DNA of 38,235 nucleotides from Candidatus Levybacteria bacterium RIFCSPHIGHO2_01_FULL_36_15 (GTDB lineage Bacteria; Patescibacteriota; Microgenomatia; Levybacterales; GWA1-39-11). The stretch is taken from positions 1 to 38,235 of the forward strand of contig MFNJ01000014.1 in NCBI GenBank assembly GCA_001782015.1. Direction: 5' to 3'. The translations under genes and the position numbers were made by a program. The notes beneath the pieces are model-generated. The model had not been told where the DNA came from, ran no database searches, and saw only the letters and a list, made by a program, of their open reading frames with translations. Shown here one piece after another: positions 8,036 through 16,342 of the stretch (position 1 is its first letter; each line of letters opens with the position of its first letter).

Positions 8036-8758
8036 ATGCAGGCAAAATCAGATATTGTCACATTTAAAAAAATTAATAGAATGGGCTGCTTGACAGGAGT
8101 TTCAACCAGAAAATTCGGCAGCATCAAATCAAAAGGAGAGATTCTGCAGTCTAATCTAAACAGATTCCTAAAAACTTATAGTTTAGATCCGGTAAAAGCA
8201 GTTTTCATGAATCAGGTTCACGGCAAAAAGGTCGTTTACGTATCAAACAATAAAAAAATTGTCTTAAAAACCGACGGAATTTTTACGAACAAAAAAAATC
8301 TCATACTTTGTGTTGTTACCGCGGACTGCATGCCCTTAATTTTTTATTCCCCGACCAAAAAAATAACAGGAGTTGTGCACGCGGGATATAAAGGACTTTT
8401 AGAAGGAATAATACAGGAAATGCTGTTAAAATTTAAAAGTCATCATATAGAAGCGGAAGATATTTGTGTAGGCATTGGTCCCTGCATTGGGGATTGCTGC
8501 TATGATGTTCCAAAAGAAAGAGTAAATGCTTTTACTGGAAAGTACAGTTATCCGAATATTTATCAAGATAAAGGCGGTAAATATTTTCTTGACTTAAAAA
8601 AGATTGGTTTATCCATATTACTGGAAAACGGAGTTAAAAAGAAAAATATTGAAGTTTTACCGTTTTGCACAAGATGTAATGTTTCAAATTTTTATTCGTA
8701 CAGGGCAGACAATAAGCAGACTTTTGGTGAATTTGTTACTTTTATTGCAGTAAAATGA
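8036..8758 (+). CDS. pgeF: Peptidoglycan editing factor PgeF (YfiH/laccase-domain family)
   Basis: A 240-aa single-domain YfiH-like protein. The three metal or active-site residues of the family are visible: His62 in NQVHG, Cys98 in TADCMPL and His115 in VHAGYKG. A GIGPCIG motif near 155-161 also fits. Family members have been called polyphenol oxidases or purine nucleoside hydrolases/phosphorylases. The PgeF role, removing wrongly built UDP-MurNAc with L-Ser in place of L-Ala, fits best here because the gene sits between murE and murC. Its TGA overlaps the murC ATG (ATGA at 8755-8758), indicating coupled translation. Confidence 0.88.
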   Translation: MQAKSDIVTFKKINRMGCLTGVSTRKFGSIKSKGEILQSNLNRFLKTYSLDPVKAVFMNQVHGKKVVYVSNNKKIVLKTDGIFTNKKNLILCVVTADCMPLIFYSPTKKITGVVHAGYKGLLEGIIQEMLLKFKSHHIEAEDICVGIGPCIGDCCYDVPKERVNAFTGKYSYPNIYQDKGGKYFLDLKKIGLSILLENGVKKKNIEVLPFCTRCNVSNFYSYRADNKQTFGEFVTFIAVK

Positions 8759-10203
8759 ATATAAAAAAAATATATTTTGTAGGAATAAAAGGTGTTGGAA
8801 TGTCTCCTCTTGCCATTTTGGCAAAGCAGGCGGGATTTGTGGTTGCCGGCAGCGATATAAATGAAGCTTTTATAACAGATGAATATTTAAGCAGAGAAAA
8901 TATTTTTCCTCTAAGGGGATTTAGTGAGAAAAATATTGAAAACTTCATAGCAAAGAGCTTTAAAGATGAGATTCTTGTTATATCAACTTCTGCTCATAAT
9001 GGTTTTAATAACATAGAAACTAAATTTGCCCGGGAAAATAAATTTAAAGTTTTAACTCAGGGCCAGGCTGTGGGAAGTTTTATGTCCGGGGAAATTTTAG
9101 ACAGACATGACCTTGAAGGTATATCTATTGCCGGAACTCACGGAAAAACTACTATATCAGCTCTTTTTGCAACTACGCTTTCTATACTGGAGTTTAATCC
9201 GTCTTATGTTGTTGGTACGGGAGAAATATTCCCGTTGGGTGCACCGGGCCATTATGGTAAAGGTTCTGTTTTTGTTGCAGAAGCAGATGAATACGTTTCA
9301 GAGCCTAATTTTGATCCGGTTCCAAAATTCCTGTACCAAATGCCCAAATTTGCGGTTTTTAATAATATTGACTTTGATCACCCTGATTATTACAAAAATC
9401 TGGAAGCGGTTGAAAATGCTTTTATTGAATTTTCCGGGAAAATAAAAAAAAGCGGAATTTTATTTATAAACGGAGACAGTCAACGTATAAATAGTGTTAG
9501 GGAACGCATGAATAGTGGTATAAAAGTCGTAACTTACGGCGTTTCTGAAAAAAATGATTTTTCAATAACAAATTTTAAAGAGGCAGGAACAGGCAGCCGG
9601 TTTTCAGTTGAAACCAAAGGTATAACTCTCGGAGAATTTGATTTGTCTATACCAGGGTTTCATAACGCCAAAAACAGTCTACCAGTCATAGCATTGCTTT
9701 TAGAGTTTGGTGTATCGGTTTCTAAAATTAAGCAGGCTCTTCTTAAATTTTTAGGGACAAAAAGAAGGCTTGAAACAATTGGTAAGATAAACGGCAATAT
9801 TATTATTGACGATTATGCTCATCACCCAAACGAGATTAAGGCAACTCTTTCTGCCATAAAAAAAGCATATCCTGGAAAAAAAGTAATTTGCATATTCCAG
9901 CCCCATACTTATTCAAGAACAAAAGCGTTGTTGTTTGATTTTGTAGCTTCCTTCTTTGATGCGGATTTTTTGATTCTGCTTCCCATATATGCTTCGCTTC
10001 GGGAGAAAAAAGACGTTAATTTTTCTTCAAAAGACCTGCTTGACGGGTTTAGGAAAATAAGGCGCGACGTTCTTCTTTTGAATGAAAAAAAAATTGTGTT
10101 AGAATACATTAGTCAAAATTTTAAAAGCGGAGACTGCATAATTGTTACAATGGGCGCAGGAGATGTGTATAAAATAAGTCAAGAGTTAAAAGTAAAAAGT
10201 TGA
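8755..10203 (+). CDS. murC: UDP-N-acetylmuramate--L-alanine ligase MurC
   Basis: This 482-aa protein has all three Mur ligase domains. The N-terminal Rossmann loop reads FVGIKGVGMSPLA (8-20), the usual MurC form. The ATP loop AGTHGKTT is at 126-133, EADEY follows near 176, FNNIDFDHPDYY near 202-213, and the C-terminal DDYAHHPNE lies near 340-350. It ligates L-Ala to UDP-MurNAc in the cytoplasm. It overlaps pgeF by 4 bases, and its TGA stop at 10201-10203 lies just before murA. The length is normal for the family. Confidence 0.95.
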   Translation: MNIKKIYFVGIKGVGMSPLAILAKQAGFVVAGSDINEAFITDEYLSRENIFPLRGFSEKNIENFIAKSFKDEILVISTSAHNGFNNIETKFARENKFKVLTQGQAVGSFMSGEILDRHDLEGISIAGTHGKTTISALFATTLSILEFNPSYVVGTGEIFPLGAPGHYGKGSVFVAEADEYVSEPNFDPVPKFLYQMPKFAVFNNIDFDHPDYYKNLEAVENAFIEFSGKIKKSGILFINGDSQRINSVRERMNSGIKVVTYGVSEKNDFSITNFKEAGTGSRFSVETKGITLGEFDLSIPGFHNAKNSLPVIALLLEFGVSVSKIKQALLKFLGTKRRLETIGKINGNIIIDDYAHHPNEIKATLSAIKKAYPGKKVICIFQPHTYSRTKALLFDFVASFFDADFLILLPIYASLREKKDVNFSSKDLLDGFRKIRRDVLLLNEKKIVLEYISQNFKSGDCIIVTMGAGDVYKISQELKVKS

Positions 10204-10211
10204 AAGTTATT

Positions 10212-11546
10212 ATGAAAAAATATGTAATTAATGGGGGAATCAAACTTCAAGGTGAGGTTAATATCTCCGGATCAAAAAATGTGGTTTTGAAGGCAATAGT
10301 AGCTGCTTGCCTGACAAAGGAAGAAATAAAAATATCTAATGTTCCTCTGATCAGCGATTTTTATACCATGCTTGATATTTTTAAGGAAATTGGCGGTAAG
10401 GTAGGTATTTCTGGCCATAAAGTAACTCTGAGATTAAAAGATATTAAAAGCTCTAAAATTCCTCTTGAGATGGGAGCAAAAATAAGAACTTCTTCAATGT
10501 TTTTAGCACCTCTTCTTTTAAGAAGCAAAAAGGCGGTTATTCCAAATCCCGGAGGTTGCAGAATTGGTGCAAGACCCATAGACAGACACATAGAAGGCCT
10601 TGAGAAAATGGGAGCAAAAATAAGTTATGTACATGAAGACGGTTATTTTCATGCCCAAACTGACGGGCTTCACGGCGCAACCTATAAATTTAAAAAAAAC
10701 ACTCATACCGGTACTGAAACTCTTATTCTTGCGGGAAGTTTAGCACATGGACAAACTATTCTTGAGAATGCTGCGCAAGAACCTGAAATTGATGATTTGA
10801 TAGATTTGCTTAACCGAATGGGAGCAAAAATTAAGCGTTCAGGAAAAAGAAAAATAATAATAGAAGGAGTAAAGAATTTGCACGGAGCTTCTCTTGAGGT
10901 TATGCCTGACAGGAACGAATTTATTACCTTTGCAATTGCTTCTGCGCTTAGCGGCGGTAAAATTTGGATTAAAAACGGTGATCTGGATGAAATTTCTGTT
11001 TTTTTGGATAAATTTAAAACAGCCGGCGGAAAATGGGAAGAAAAAGATTCAAAAGTCCGGTTCTATTTGGACCGTAAAGTTATATCTGTTGACGTTAAAA
11101 CGTCTTCTTATCCAGGATTTATGACTGATTGGCAGGGGCCATGGGCAGTTCTGATGACGCAGGCCGAAGGTGGCTCATCCGTTATTCATGAAACCGTATA
11201 TGAAAGCAGATTTGGTTACGTGGATGAGCTTAAAAAAATGGGTGCAAAAATAGAATTATTTAATCCTGAAGTAAAAAACCCCACGGATTTTTACAATTTT
11301 AATTATGAGCAGATTAACGGAAAATGCAAACATGCCGCAAAAATTTACGGAAAAACGCCTTTGCATAACGCTGTACTTAATATTTCGGATTTAAGAGCTG
11401 GTGCCACTTTAGTTATAGCAGCACTAATCGCAAAAGGGGAAAGTGTAGTTTTTGGAATTGAACACCTTGAGCGGGGGTATGAAAACTTTGATGAAAGATT
11501 AAAAAAAATAGGAGCTAATATAAAATTAGTGGAGGAACAGGCATGA
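10212..11546 (+). CDS. murA: UDP-N-acetylglucosamine 1-carboxyvinyltransferase MurA
   Basis: First committed step of peptidoglycan synthesis: transfer of enolpyruvate from PEP to UDP-GlcNAc. The 444-aa protein shows the tandem EPSP-synthase-like fold marks, GEVNISGSKN near 14-23 and the active-site loop PGGCRIGARPID with Cys116. That Cys is the residue alkylated by fosfomycin, so the enzyme is predicted to be sensitive. I chose the ATG at 10212 because MKKYVINGG matches the usual family start; a TTG at 10200 would overlap the murC stop and add four residues. The stop overlaps the next ATG by 4 bases. Confidence 0.95.
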   Translation: MKKYVINGGIKLQGEVNISGSKNVVLKAIVAACLTKEEIKISNVPLISDFYTMLDIFKEIGGKVGISGHKVTLRLKDIKSSKIPLEMGAKIRTSSMFLAPLLLRSKKAVIPNPGGCRIGARPIDRHIEGLEKMGAKISYVHEDGYFHAQTDGLHGATYKFKKNTHTGTETLILAGSLAHGQTILENAAQEPEIDDLIDLLNRMGAKIKRSGKRKIIIEGVKNLHGASLEVMPDRNEFITFAIASALSGGKIWIKNGDLDEISVFLDKFKTAGGKWEEKDSKVRFYLDRKVISVDVKTSSYPGFMTDWQGPWAVLMTQAEGGSSVIHETVYESRFGYVDELKKMGAKIELFNPEVKNPTDFYNFNYEQINGKCKHAAKIYGKTPLHNAVLNISDLRAGATLVIAALIAKGESVVFGIEHLERGYENFDERLKKIGANIKLVEEQA

Positions 11547-12298
11547 AGAACGGACATCTTCCGGATTTCAATGAAATTTGGGCTGTAGTTCTTGCTGCAG
11601 GAAAAGGCAAAAGAATGAAAGCAAGAGAAAAAAATAAAGTAACTTACACAATAAAAGGGGTACCTATGATAACAAGAACTCTTAATATAATTAAGAGTGC
11701 AGGAATTAATAATATTGTGGTAGTAGTGGGTTTTGCGAAAAAATCAGTCTTGAGTTTACTGGATGAAAAAATTAAAACAATTGAACAGAAAAAAAGGTTA
11801 GGTACAGGACACGCGTTAAAGGTTGCTTTAAATACGATTCCAATTTCTGCTAAATATATACTTGTTCTCAACGGAGACGACTCCTTTTTATATTCGGGAG
11901 ATATTATTAATAAACTTATCAGGACACACATTAGAAACGAATCAAAATTTTCCTTGATAACAATAGAAGTTGAGAATCAATATGGTTTAGGAAGAATACT
12001 TAGAGACGAAAATAGGAAAATAATTGGGATAGTTGAGGAGAAAGACGCAACAGAGTCCCAGCGTAAAATAAAAGAAGTTAACCCGGCTTGTTACTTGTTT
12101 TCTTCAGATTTTTTGAGAAAATATATTAATAAGATACCAAAAAGCAATATTTCGGGAGAATATTATTTGGTAAGTCTGGTTGAAATGGCAGTAAAAAATA
12201 AACAGCCGGTAAGCGCTTTTACTATAAACAATTTGAGTTGGAGAGGGGTAAATACTCCGGAAGAGCTTTTTGAGGCTGAAAGGATTATAGTCGAATAA
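11543..12298 (+). CDS. glmU: GlmU uridylyltransferase half (separate gene)
   Basis: A 251-aa nucleotidyltransferase matching only the N-terminal domain of GlmU. It has the LAAGKGKRM signature at 17-25, RLGTGHA at 85-91 (usual QLGTGHA) and NGD at 110-112. It should make UDP-GlcNAc from GlcNAc-1-phosphate and UTP. Bacterial GlmU is normally one bifunctional chain of about 450 aa; here the acetyltransferase half is the next gene, 6 bp downstream. GGAGG lies about 7 bp before the ATG, one of the few clear Shine-Dalgarno sites in the cluster. A related sugar-1-phosphate nucleotidyltransferase specificity cannot be excluded from sequence alone. Confidence 0.8.
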   Translation: MKNGHLPDFNEIWAVVLAAGKGKRMKAREKNKVTYTIKGVPMITRTLNIIKSAGINNIVVVVGFAKKSVLSLLDEKIKTIEQKKRLGTGHALKVALNTIPISAKYILVLNGDDSFLYSGDIINKLIRTHIRNESKFSLITIEVENQYGLGRILRDENRKIIGIVEEKDATESQRKIKEVNPACYLFSSDFLRKYINKIPKSNISGEYYLVSLVEMAVKNKQPVSAFTINNLSWRGVNTPEELFEAERIIVE

Positions 12299-12304
12299 AC
12301 TTCT

Positions 12305-12955
12305 ATGACAAGCGGAGACGTGAAAGACCTTCAACCGGAAGCATATTTCAACCTGAATGATTGTTATTTTTCCGATATATTTAAAGATATTAATTTTGTC
12401 TGGGAAGCGCTATCGAAAACAAAAGATTATATAACAAATGTCTTTCACGAAGGAATTATAAAACCTGACTACAAAAATAACTTTGTGTTCATAGGAAAGG
12501 GAACAATTATACAAGAAGGAGTTCAAATACAGGGTCCTGCAGTTATAGGCAAAAACTGTTTTTTGGGTCACAGCAGTTTTATCAGAGAAAATTGCATCTT
12601 GGGTGAAGGAGTTCATATTGGACACGCTGTAGAAATTAAAAATTCAATATTTCTGAATAAAGCAGTTGCAGCTCATCTTAACTATATTGGAGACAGTATT
12701 ATAGGAAATAATGTAAATATTTCAGGAGGCGCAATTCTTGCAAACTTCAGACTGGACAAAAAAAGTGTATCTATAAAAAAGGGGGGTAAAAAAATTGAAA
12801 CTTGTCTTGATAAATTCAGTTCCATAGTTGGCGATGATGTGATTATTGGCGTTAACTCAGTTTTGAATCCGGGCACGCTTATTGGCAAAAATTCTTTGGT
12901 ATATCCGCTTACCTCAGTTTCAGGATTTTACGCGGCTTATTCAATAATTAAATAA
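12305..12955 (+). CDS. glmU: GlmU acetyltransferase half, left-handed beta-helix protein
   Basis: The 216-aa protein consists of hexapeptide repeats (IGKGTI, IGKNCF, LGEGVH, IGNNVN and so on) forming a left-handed beta helix. The catalytic set known from E. coli GlmU (R333, K351, H363, Y366, N377, N386) has counterparts at identical spacing: R94, K112, H124, Y127, N138 and N147. This supports glucosamine-1-phosphate acetyltransferase activity rather than a generic acyltransferase. The first 55 residues are not hexapeptide and may pack against the partner. It lies between the uridylyltransferase half and a CysQ-like gene, 6 bp and 3 bp away. Confidence 0.8.
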   Translation: MTSGDVKDLQPEAYFNLNDCYFSDIFKDINFVWEALSKTKDYITNVFHEGIIKPDYKNNFVFIGKGTIIQEGVQIQGPAVIGKNCFLGHSSFIRENCILGEGVHIGHAVEIKNSIFLNKAVAAHLNYIGDSIIGNNVNISGGAILANFRLDKKSVSIKKGGKKIETCLDKFSSIVGDDVIIGVNSVLNPGTLIGKNSLVYPLTSVSGFYAAYSIIK

Positions 12956-12958
12956 ATT

Positions 12959-13774
12959 ATGGATGGAGAACTGACAAAAATAGAAGGATTTTTTAAGGAA
13001 ATTATTTTAACAGCCGGATCAAAAATCAGAGAATTTTATATTAAAAAAAATTATAAAATACTTCCTAAAGCAGATGTTAATGATGCCCTTACAACCTCCG
13101 ACATAGTTTCTGAAGATTTTATAATAAACAAAATCATAAAAAAGTTTCCCAAATACAACATTTTGTCGGAAGAAAAAGGATTCATAGACAATAATTCGGA
13201 ATTTACTTTTGTTCTGGATCCTCTTGATGGTACAAAGGAATTTATCAGAAATATTCCGGATTTTAATGTTATTGGAGGAGTACAGTATAACGGAGAAATG
13301 GTTTTAGGAATTGTGTATAAACCTATGACTGAGGAATTTTTCTGGTCAAGAATTAACAGTGGTGCTTATCTTGGTAAGCGCAAAATTCACGTTTCAAAAA
13401 TATCGGATCTAAATAAATCTTATATCTATACAATAATTCCATTATTGTCTACTAAAAAAAATATTTCTGATTTGAGCTGGAAAAAATTGTCAGAGTTGAA
13501 TAGAAAAGTATACAGGATGAGGGGTATGGGAAATACAAGCAGCGCTTTTTGTTTAATCGCAAAAGGCAGTTTTGAAGGATACGTTAATACGATAGGCTTG
13601 ATTAAAGGTTTATGGGACGTAGGCCCAAGTATCATAATTCTCAAGGAGGCAGGAGGGACAATATCCAACTTGCAGGGAAGTATTTGGAAGCCTGAAAGAG
13701 ATTTGAACAAAGGTTTAATTGCTTCAAACGGACTGATACATGAAAAATTGATAAATGCTTTAGAGCCTGTTTGA
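12959..13774 (+). CDS. cysQ: Inositol-monophosphatase-family phosphatase, CysQ-like
   Basis: A 271-aa Mg-dependent, Li-sensitive-type phosphatase. The metal-binding marks are SEEKG near 71-75, DPLDGTKEF near 86-94 and LWDVGPS near 218-224. DPLDGTKEF is typical of CysQ, the 3'(2'),5'-bisphosphate nucleotidase that clears PAP, rather than of inositol monophosphatase. No sulfate-assimilation genes are nearby, so the physiological substrate is uncertain. It ends the first run of wall genes; a 96-bp gap with two hairpins follows. Confidence 0.8.
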   Translation: MDGELTKIEGFFKEIILTAGSKIREFYIKKNYKILPKADVNDALTTSDIVSEDFIINKIIKKFPKYNILSEEKGFIDNNSEFTFVLDPLDGTKEFIRNIPDFNVIGGVQYNGEMVLGIVYKPMTEEFFWSRINSGAYLGKRKIHVSKISDLNKSYIYTIIPLLSTKKNISDLSWKKLSELNRKVYRMRGMGNTSSAFCLIAKGSFEGYVNTIGLIKGLWDVGPSIIILKEAGGTISNLQGSIWKPERDLNKGLIASNGLIHEKLINALEPV

Positions 13775-13807
13775 AAAGTTCTTCTATTATCTTTGAGAGA
13801 ACTTTTC
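13773..13807. repeat. 10-bp perfect inverted repeat after the cysQ-like gene
   Basis: GAAAAGTTCT (13773-13782) pairs exactly with AGAACTTTTC (13798-13807) across a 15-base loop, starting at the cysQ stop codon. There is no following T-run. It may be a weak terminator or a processing hairpin. Confidence 0.65.
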
Positions 13808-13821
13808 GTGACAATGGTCTT

Positions 13822-13855
13822 ATGAAGCTGTTTATAATCTTTTAAACATCTTCAT
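13822..13855. repeat. 13-bp near-perfect inverted repeat around a TATAAT box
   Basis: The arms ATGAAGCTGTTTA (13822-13834) and TAAACATCTTCAT (13843-13855) pair with one mismatch across an 8-base loop. The TATAAT at 13833-13838 lies inside, 32 bp before the hydrolase ATG. The upstream -35 match is poor (GTGACA, 19-bp spacer). The element could be an operator over a promoter or a second hairpin in a read-through mRNA. Confidence 0.6.
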
Positions 13856-13870
13856 AGAAATGTAGCCTTT

Positions 13871-14623
13871 ATGAACAAAAAGAGTTCAACAGTTAAAAAT
13901 ATTATTGTACTTCACGGATGGGGGTTGTTTGGCGCAAGATATAAAAGTCTTGCTGAAATTCTTTCTTCTGCGGGATTCAAAGTGTATGCTCCTGATTTAC
14001 CAGGATTTGGGAACAATAAGAGTGTAAAAGGCGATCTGACTTTACCCGATTACGCTTCATATCTTAAAGATTTTATTGAAAAAAACAAAATAACCAGTGT
14101 AGTTTTACTTGGCCACTCTTTCGGAGGTCGTGTCATTATTTGTTTTTTGGATAAATATAAAGATTTAATTAAAAAATCTAATATAAAAGCGATCGTTTTA
14201 ACAGGAAGTCCTTTGACAAGATCCAAACTGTCTCTTAGAAAAAAAATTGGAATTTTTATCTCAAAAACCGGAAAAGGGCTGGTAGAAAGCATTCCGGTTG
14301 TTAATCCAAACAATGATTTTTTTAGAAAATTAGTCTATAAAATCATTGGAGAGTGGGATTATTATAAAGCAGGACAATTAAAAAAAACTTTTGTTAATAT
14401 TATCAACTATGATCTAGAAGATAAGCTAAGTGAAATTAATCTCCCCACTTTGATTATTTGGGGGGAAAATGATAGAATCGTATCTTATAGTGATGCGTTG
14501 AAGTTAAATAAACTTGTAACTGGTTCTAAATTAGTCGGAGTTAAAAACGCCACACATAAACTGCCCTACGAGCAACCTGAAATTTTTGCAAGCGAGGTAA
14601 TTTCCTTTCTAAACTCGTTGTAA
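13871..14623 (+). CDS. Alpha/beta hydrolase
   Basis: A 250-aa alpha/beta-hydrolase-fold protein with a complete catalytic triad in family order: nucleophile Ser83 in GHSFGG, Asp200 in WGENDRIV and His228 in NATHKLP. The oxyanion-hole motif HGWG is at 15-18. No signal peptide is visible, so it is probably cytoplasmic. Family members include esterases, C-C hydrolases and haloperoxidases, and the substrate cannot be read from the sequence. It sits between the cysQ-like gene (96 bp) and murF (6 bp), so it is probably co-expressed with wall genes. Confidence 0.85.
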   Translation: MNKKSSTVKNIIVLHGWGLFGARYKSLAEILSSAGFKVYAPDLPGFGNNKSVKGDLTLPDYASYLKDFIEKNKITSVVLLGHSFGGRVIICFLDKYKDLIKKSNIKAIVLTGSPLTRSKLSLRKKIGIFISKTGKGLVESIPVVNPNNDFFRKLVYKIIGEWDYYKAGQLKKTFVNIINYDLEDKLSEINLPTLIIWGENDRIVSYSDALKLNKLVTGSKLVGVKNATHKLPYEQPEIFASEVISFLNSL

Positions 14624-14629
14624 GAAAAT

Positions 14630-16342
14630 ATGACAAATGGTTTTTATTCAATAATTTCATTTTTTTTCTTTATCTTTCTTTTAAGAAATATTCTCTTCTG
14701 GGTTTCTTTATGGCAAATAAAAGAATATAGGTCTGATAGATTAAGAGCCCATCTTTTAAGTACAAGACAGGGCAGAAGTCTTATTTTCGGTTTTGAAAAT
14801 ATTATAAAAATTACCGTATTGCTGCTATTTTTCTTAATCATCTTTGTAGATAAACTGACTTTTTATTATTCAATCATTGTTTCCGTAATCTACCTGATAT
14901 CATTTATAAAAGTAATTTACGAACTCACTAATAAAAAATTTAAATTGCCTAAAATTACAATAAAGTCCATTTTAATCTTTTTTTTGACTTTTCTGATTGG
15001 TTTACTTTTATATCTTTTACCATTGCTTGACAAGTTCTTTTGGCTTGTTTTTGTTGATAAAATACTTACATTTATTATTGCTTTTGAGATTGCTTTGTTT
15101 TCAATTCCTTCGGATTTTTATAAAGACTTAATAATTTACAGGGCCGTTAAAAAAAGAAATTTATATAAAAAACTCCTGGTTATTGGTGTTACCGGCAGTT
15201 ATGGGAAAGGATCAACTAAAGAATATCTTGCAACAATTCTTTCTGGGAAGTTCAATATACTAAAAACTCCAAGCAATAATAATACTTCTATAGGCGTGGC
15301 AAAAACAATTCTATCTTCTCTTAATGAAAGAAAACAGATTTTTGTGGTGGAAATGGGAGCTTATAAGATTGGAGAAATAAAAGAAATTTGCTCAATAGCA
15401 AAGCCCAGAGTTGGAATACTTACGGCAGTTAACGACCAGCATATAGCTCTTTTTGGAAATTTAAACAACACAATGAAGGCAAAATATGAATTAATAGAAT
15501 CTTTGCCTAACAACGGTTTCTCCATGTTTAATGCCGGTAATCCTAATTCTTTGAATCTTGCATGCAAAACTAAAAGAAAAAAGATCATTTACTTTGCTGA
15601 TTACAATGACAAAACAGCGCAAATTTTAAAAGAAGCCCCTTCTTTGTCTCAGGAGACAGAATCCCTCCATATGTTACCGTATGAAGCTTGTGAGAATAAA
15701 AACTTGGAATATGACATAGTCGCTACAAATATTAAAATAGACAAATTTCAGATATCTTTTAATGTTGAACTTAAGAATAAAAATAAAAAGATATCTTCTC
15801 TTAAGGTAAGACTTCTGGGCGGGTATAATGTTGAAAATTTGCTTCCGGGAATCTATCTGGCAGACTATCTTGGTATGACAAAAAGTGAAATACGTGAATC
15901 TTTGAAAAAAATATTACCTATAAAAAAAACCATGGAGCCTTTTATAACGCAGAAAAAAACAGTATTTATAGATGACACATATAATTCCGGCTTTGCCTCT
16001 GTGGATTCAGCCGTAGAATACATGAAGCTTTACAAGGGTAAAAAAGCTCTGGTTCTAAGTCCTTTAATAGAGTTGGGAAAGAACGCATCTTTTGATCATT
16101 ACAGTCTGGCATTAAAAATTGGTGGGATCTGCGACTACCTGATTTTAACAAACAATGATTTTATAGAAGAAATCAAAAAAGGAATAGACAAGTCGCAAGG
16201 AGAATGTGTGATAATGGTAGATAGCCCTAAGAATATTGCCAGTTTTATCAGTGTAACATTTGCTAAAAACGATGTTGTAGTATTTGAAGGTAGGGAGGCA
16301 GGGTTGCCTTTAAAATTTTTAGAATATGAAAAAGTTAATTAA
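14630..16342 (+). CDS. murF: Membrane-anchored MurF-type Mur ligase
   Basis: The 570-aa protein replaces the usual MurF N-terminal UDP-binding domain with a membrane domain. About five hydrophobic segments lie at roughly 5-28, 57-73, 76-97, 111-132 and 136-156. The ligase part starts near 180: ATP loop GVTGSYGKGST (186-196), a PSNNNTSIGVAKTIL segment matching the MurF NxNNxIGVPLTLL motif, VVEMGAYKIGEI, NDQHIALFG, and a C-terminal FIDDTYNSG matching MurF DDxYNANP. MurF adds D-Ala-D-Ala to the UDP-MurNAc-tripeptide. Here the reaction would occur at the membrane, near MraY. It overlaps the following aminotransferase by 17 bases. Confidence 0.85.
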   Translation: MTNGFYSIISFFFFIFLLRNILFWVSLWQIKEYRSDRLRAHLLSTRQGRSLIFGFENIIKITVLLLFFLIIFVDKLTFYYSIIVSVIYLISFIKVIYELTNKKFKLPKITIKSILIFFLTFLIGLLLYLLPLLDKFFWLVFVDKILTFIIAFEIALFSIPSDFYKDLIIYRAVKKRNLYKKLLVIGVTGSYGKGSTKEYLATILSGKFNILKTPSNNNTSIGVAKTILSSLNERKQIFVVEMGAYKIGEIKEICSIAKPRVGILTAVNDQHIALFGNLNNTMKAKYELIESLPNNGFSMFNAGNPNSLNLACKTKRKKIIYFADYNDKTAQILKEAPSLSQETESLHMLPYEACENKNLEYDIVATNIKIDKFQISFNVELKNKNKKISSLKVRLLGGYNVENLLPGIYLADYLGMTKSEIRESLKKILPIKKTMEPFITQKKTVFIDDTYNSGFASVDSAVEYMKLYKGKKALVLSPLIELGKNASFDHYSLALKIGGICDYLILTNNDFIEEIKKGIDKSQGECVIMVDSPKNIASFISVTFAKNDVVVFEGREAGLPLKFLEYEKVN

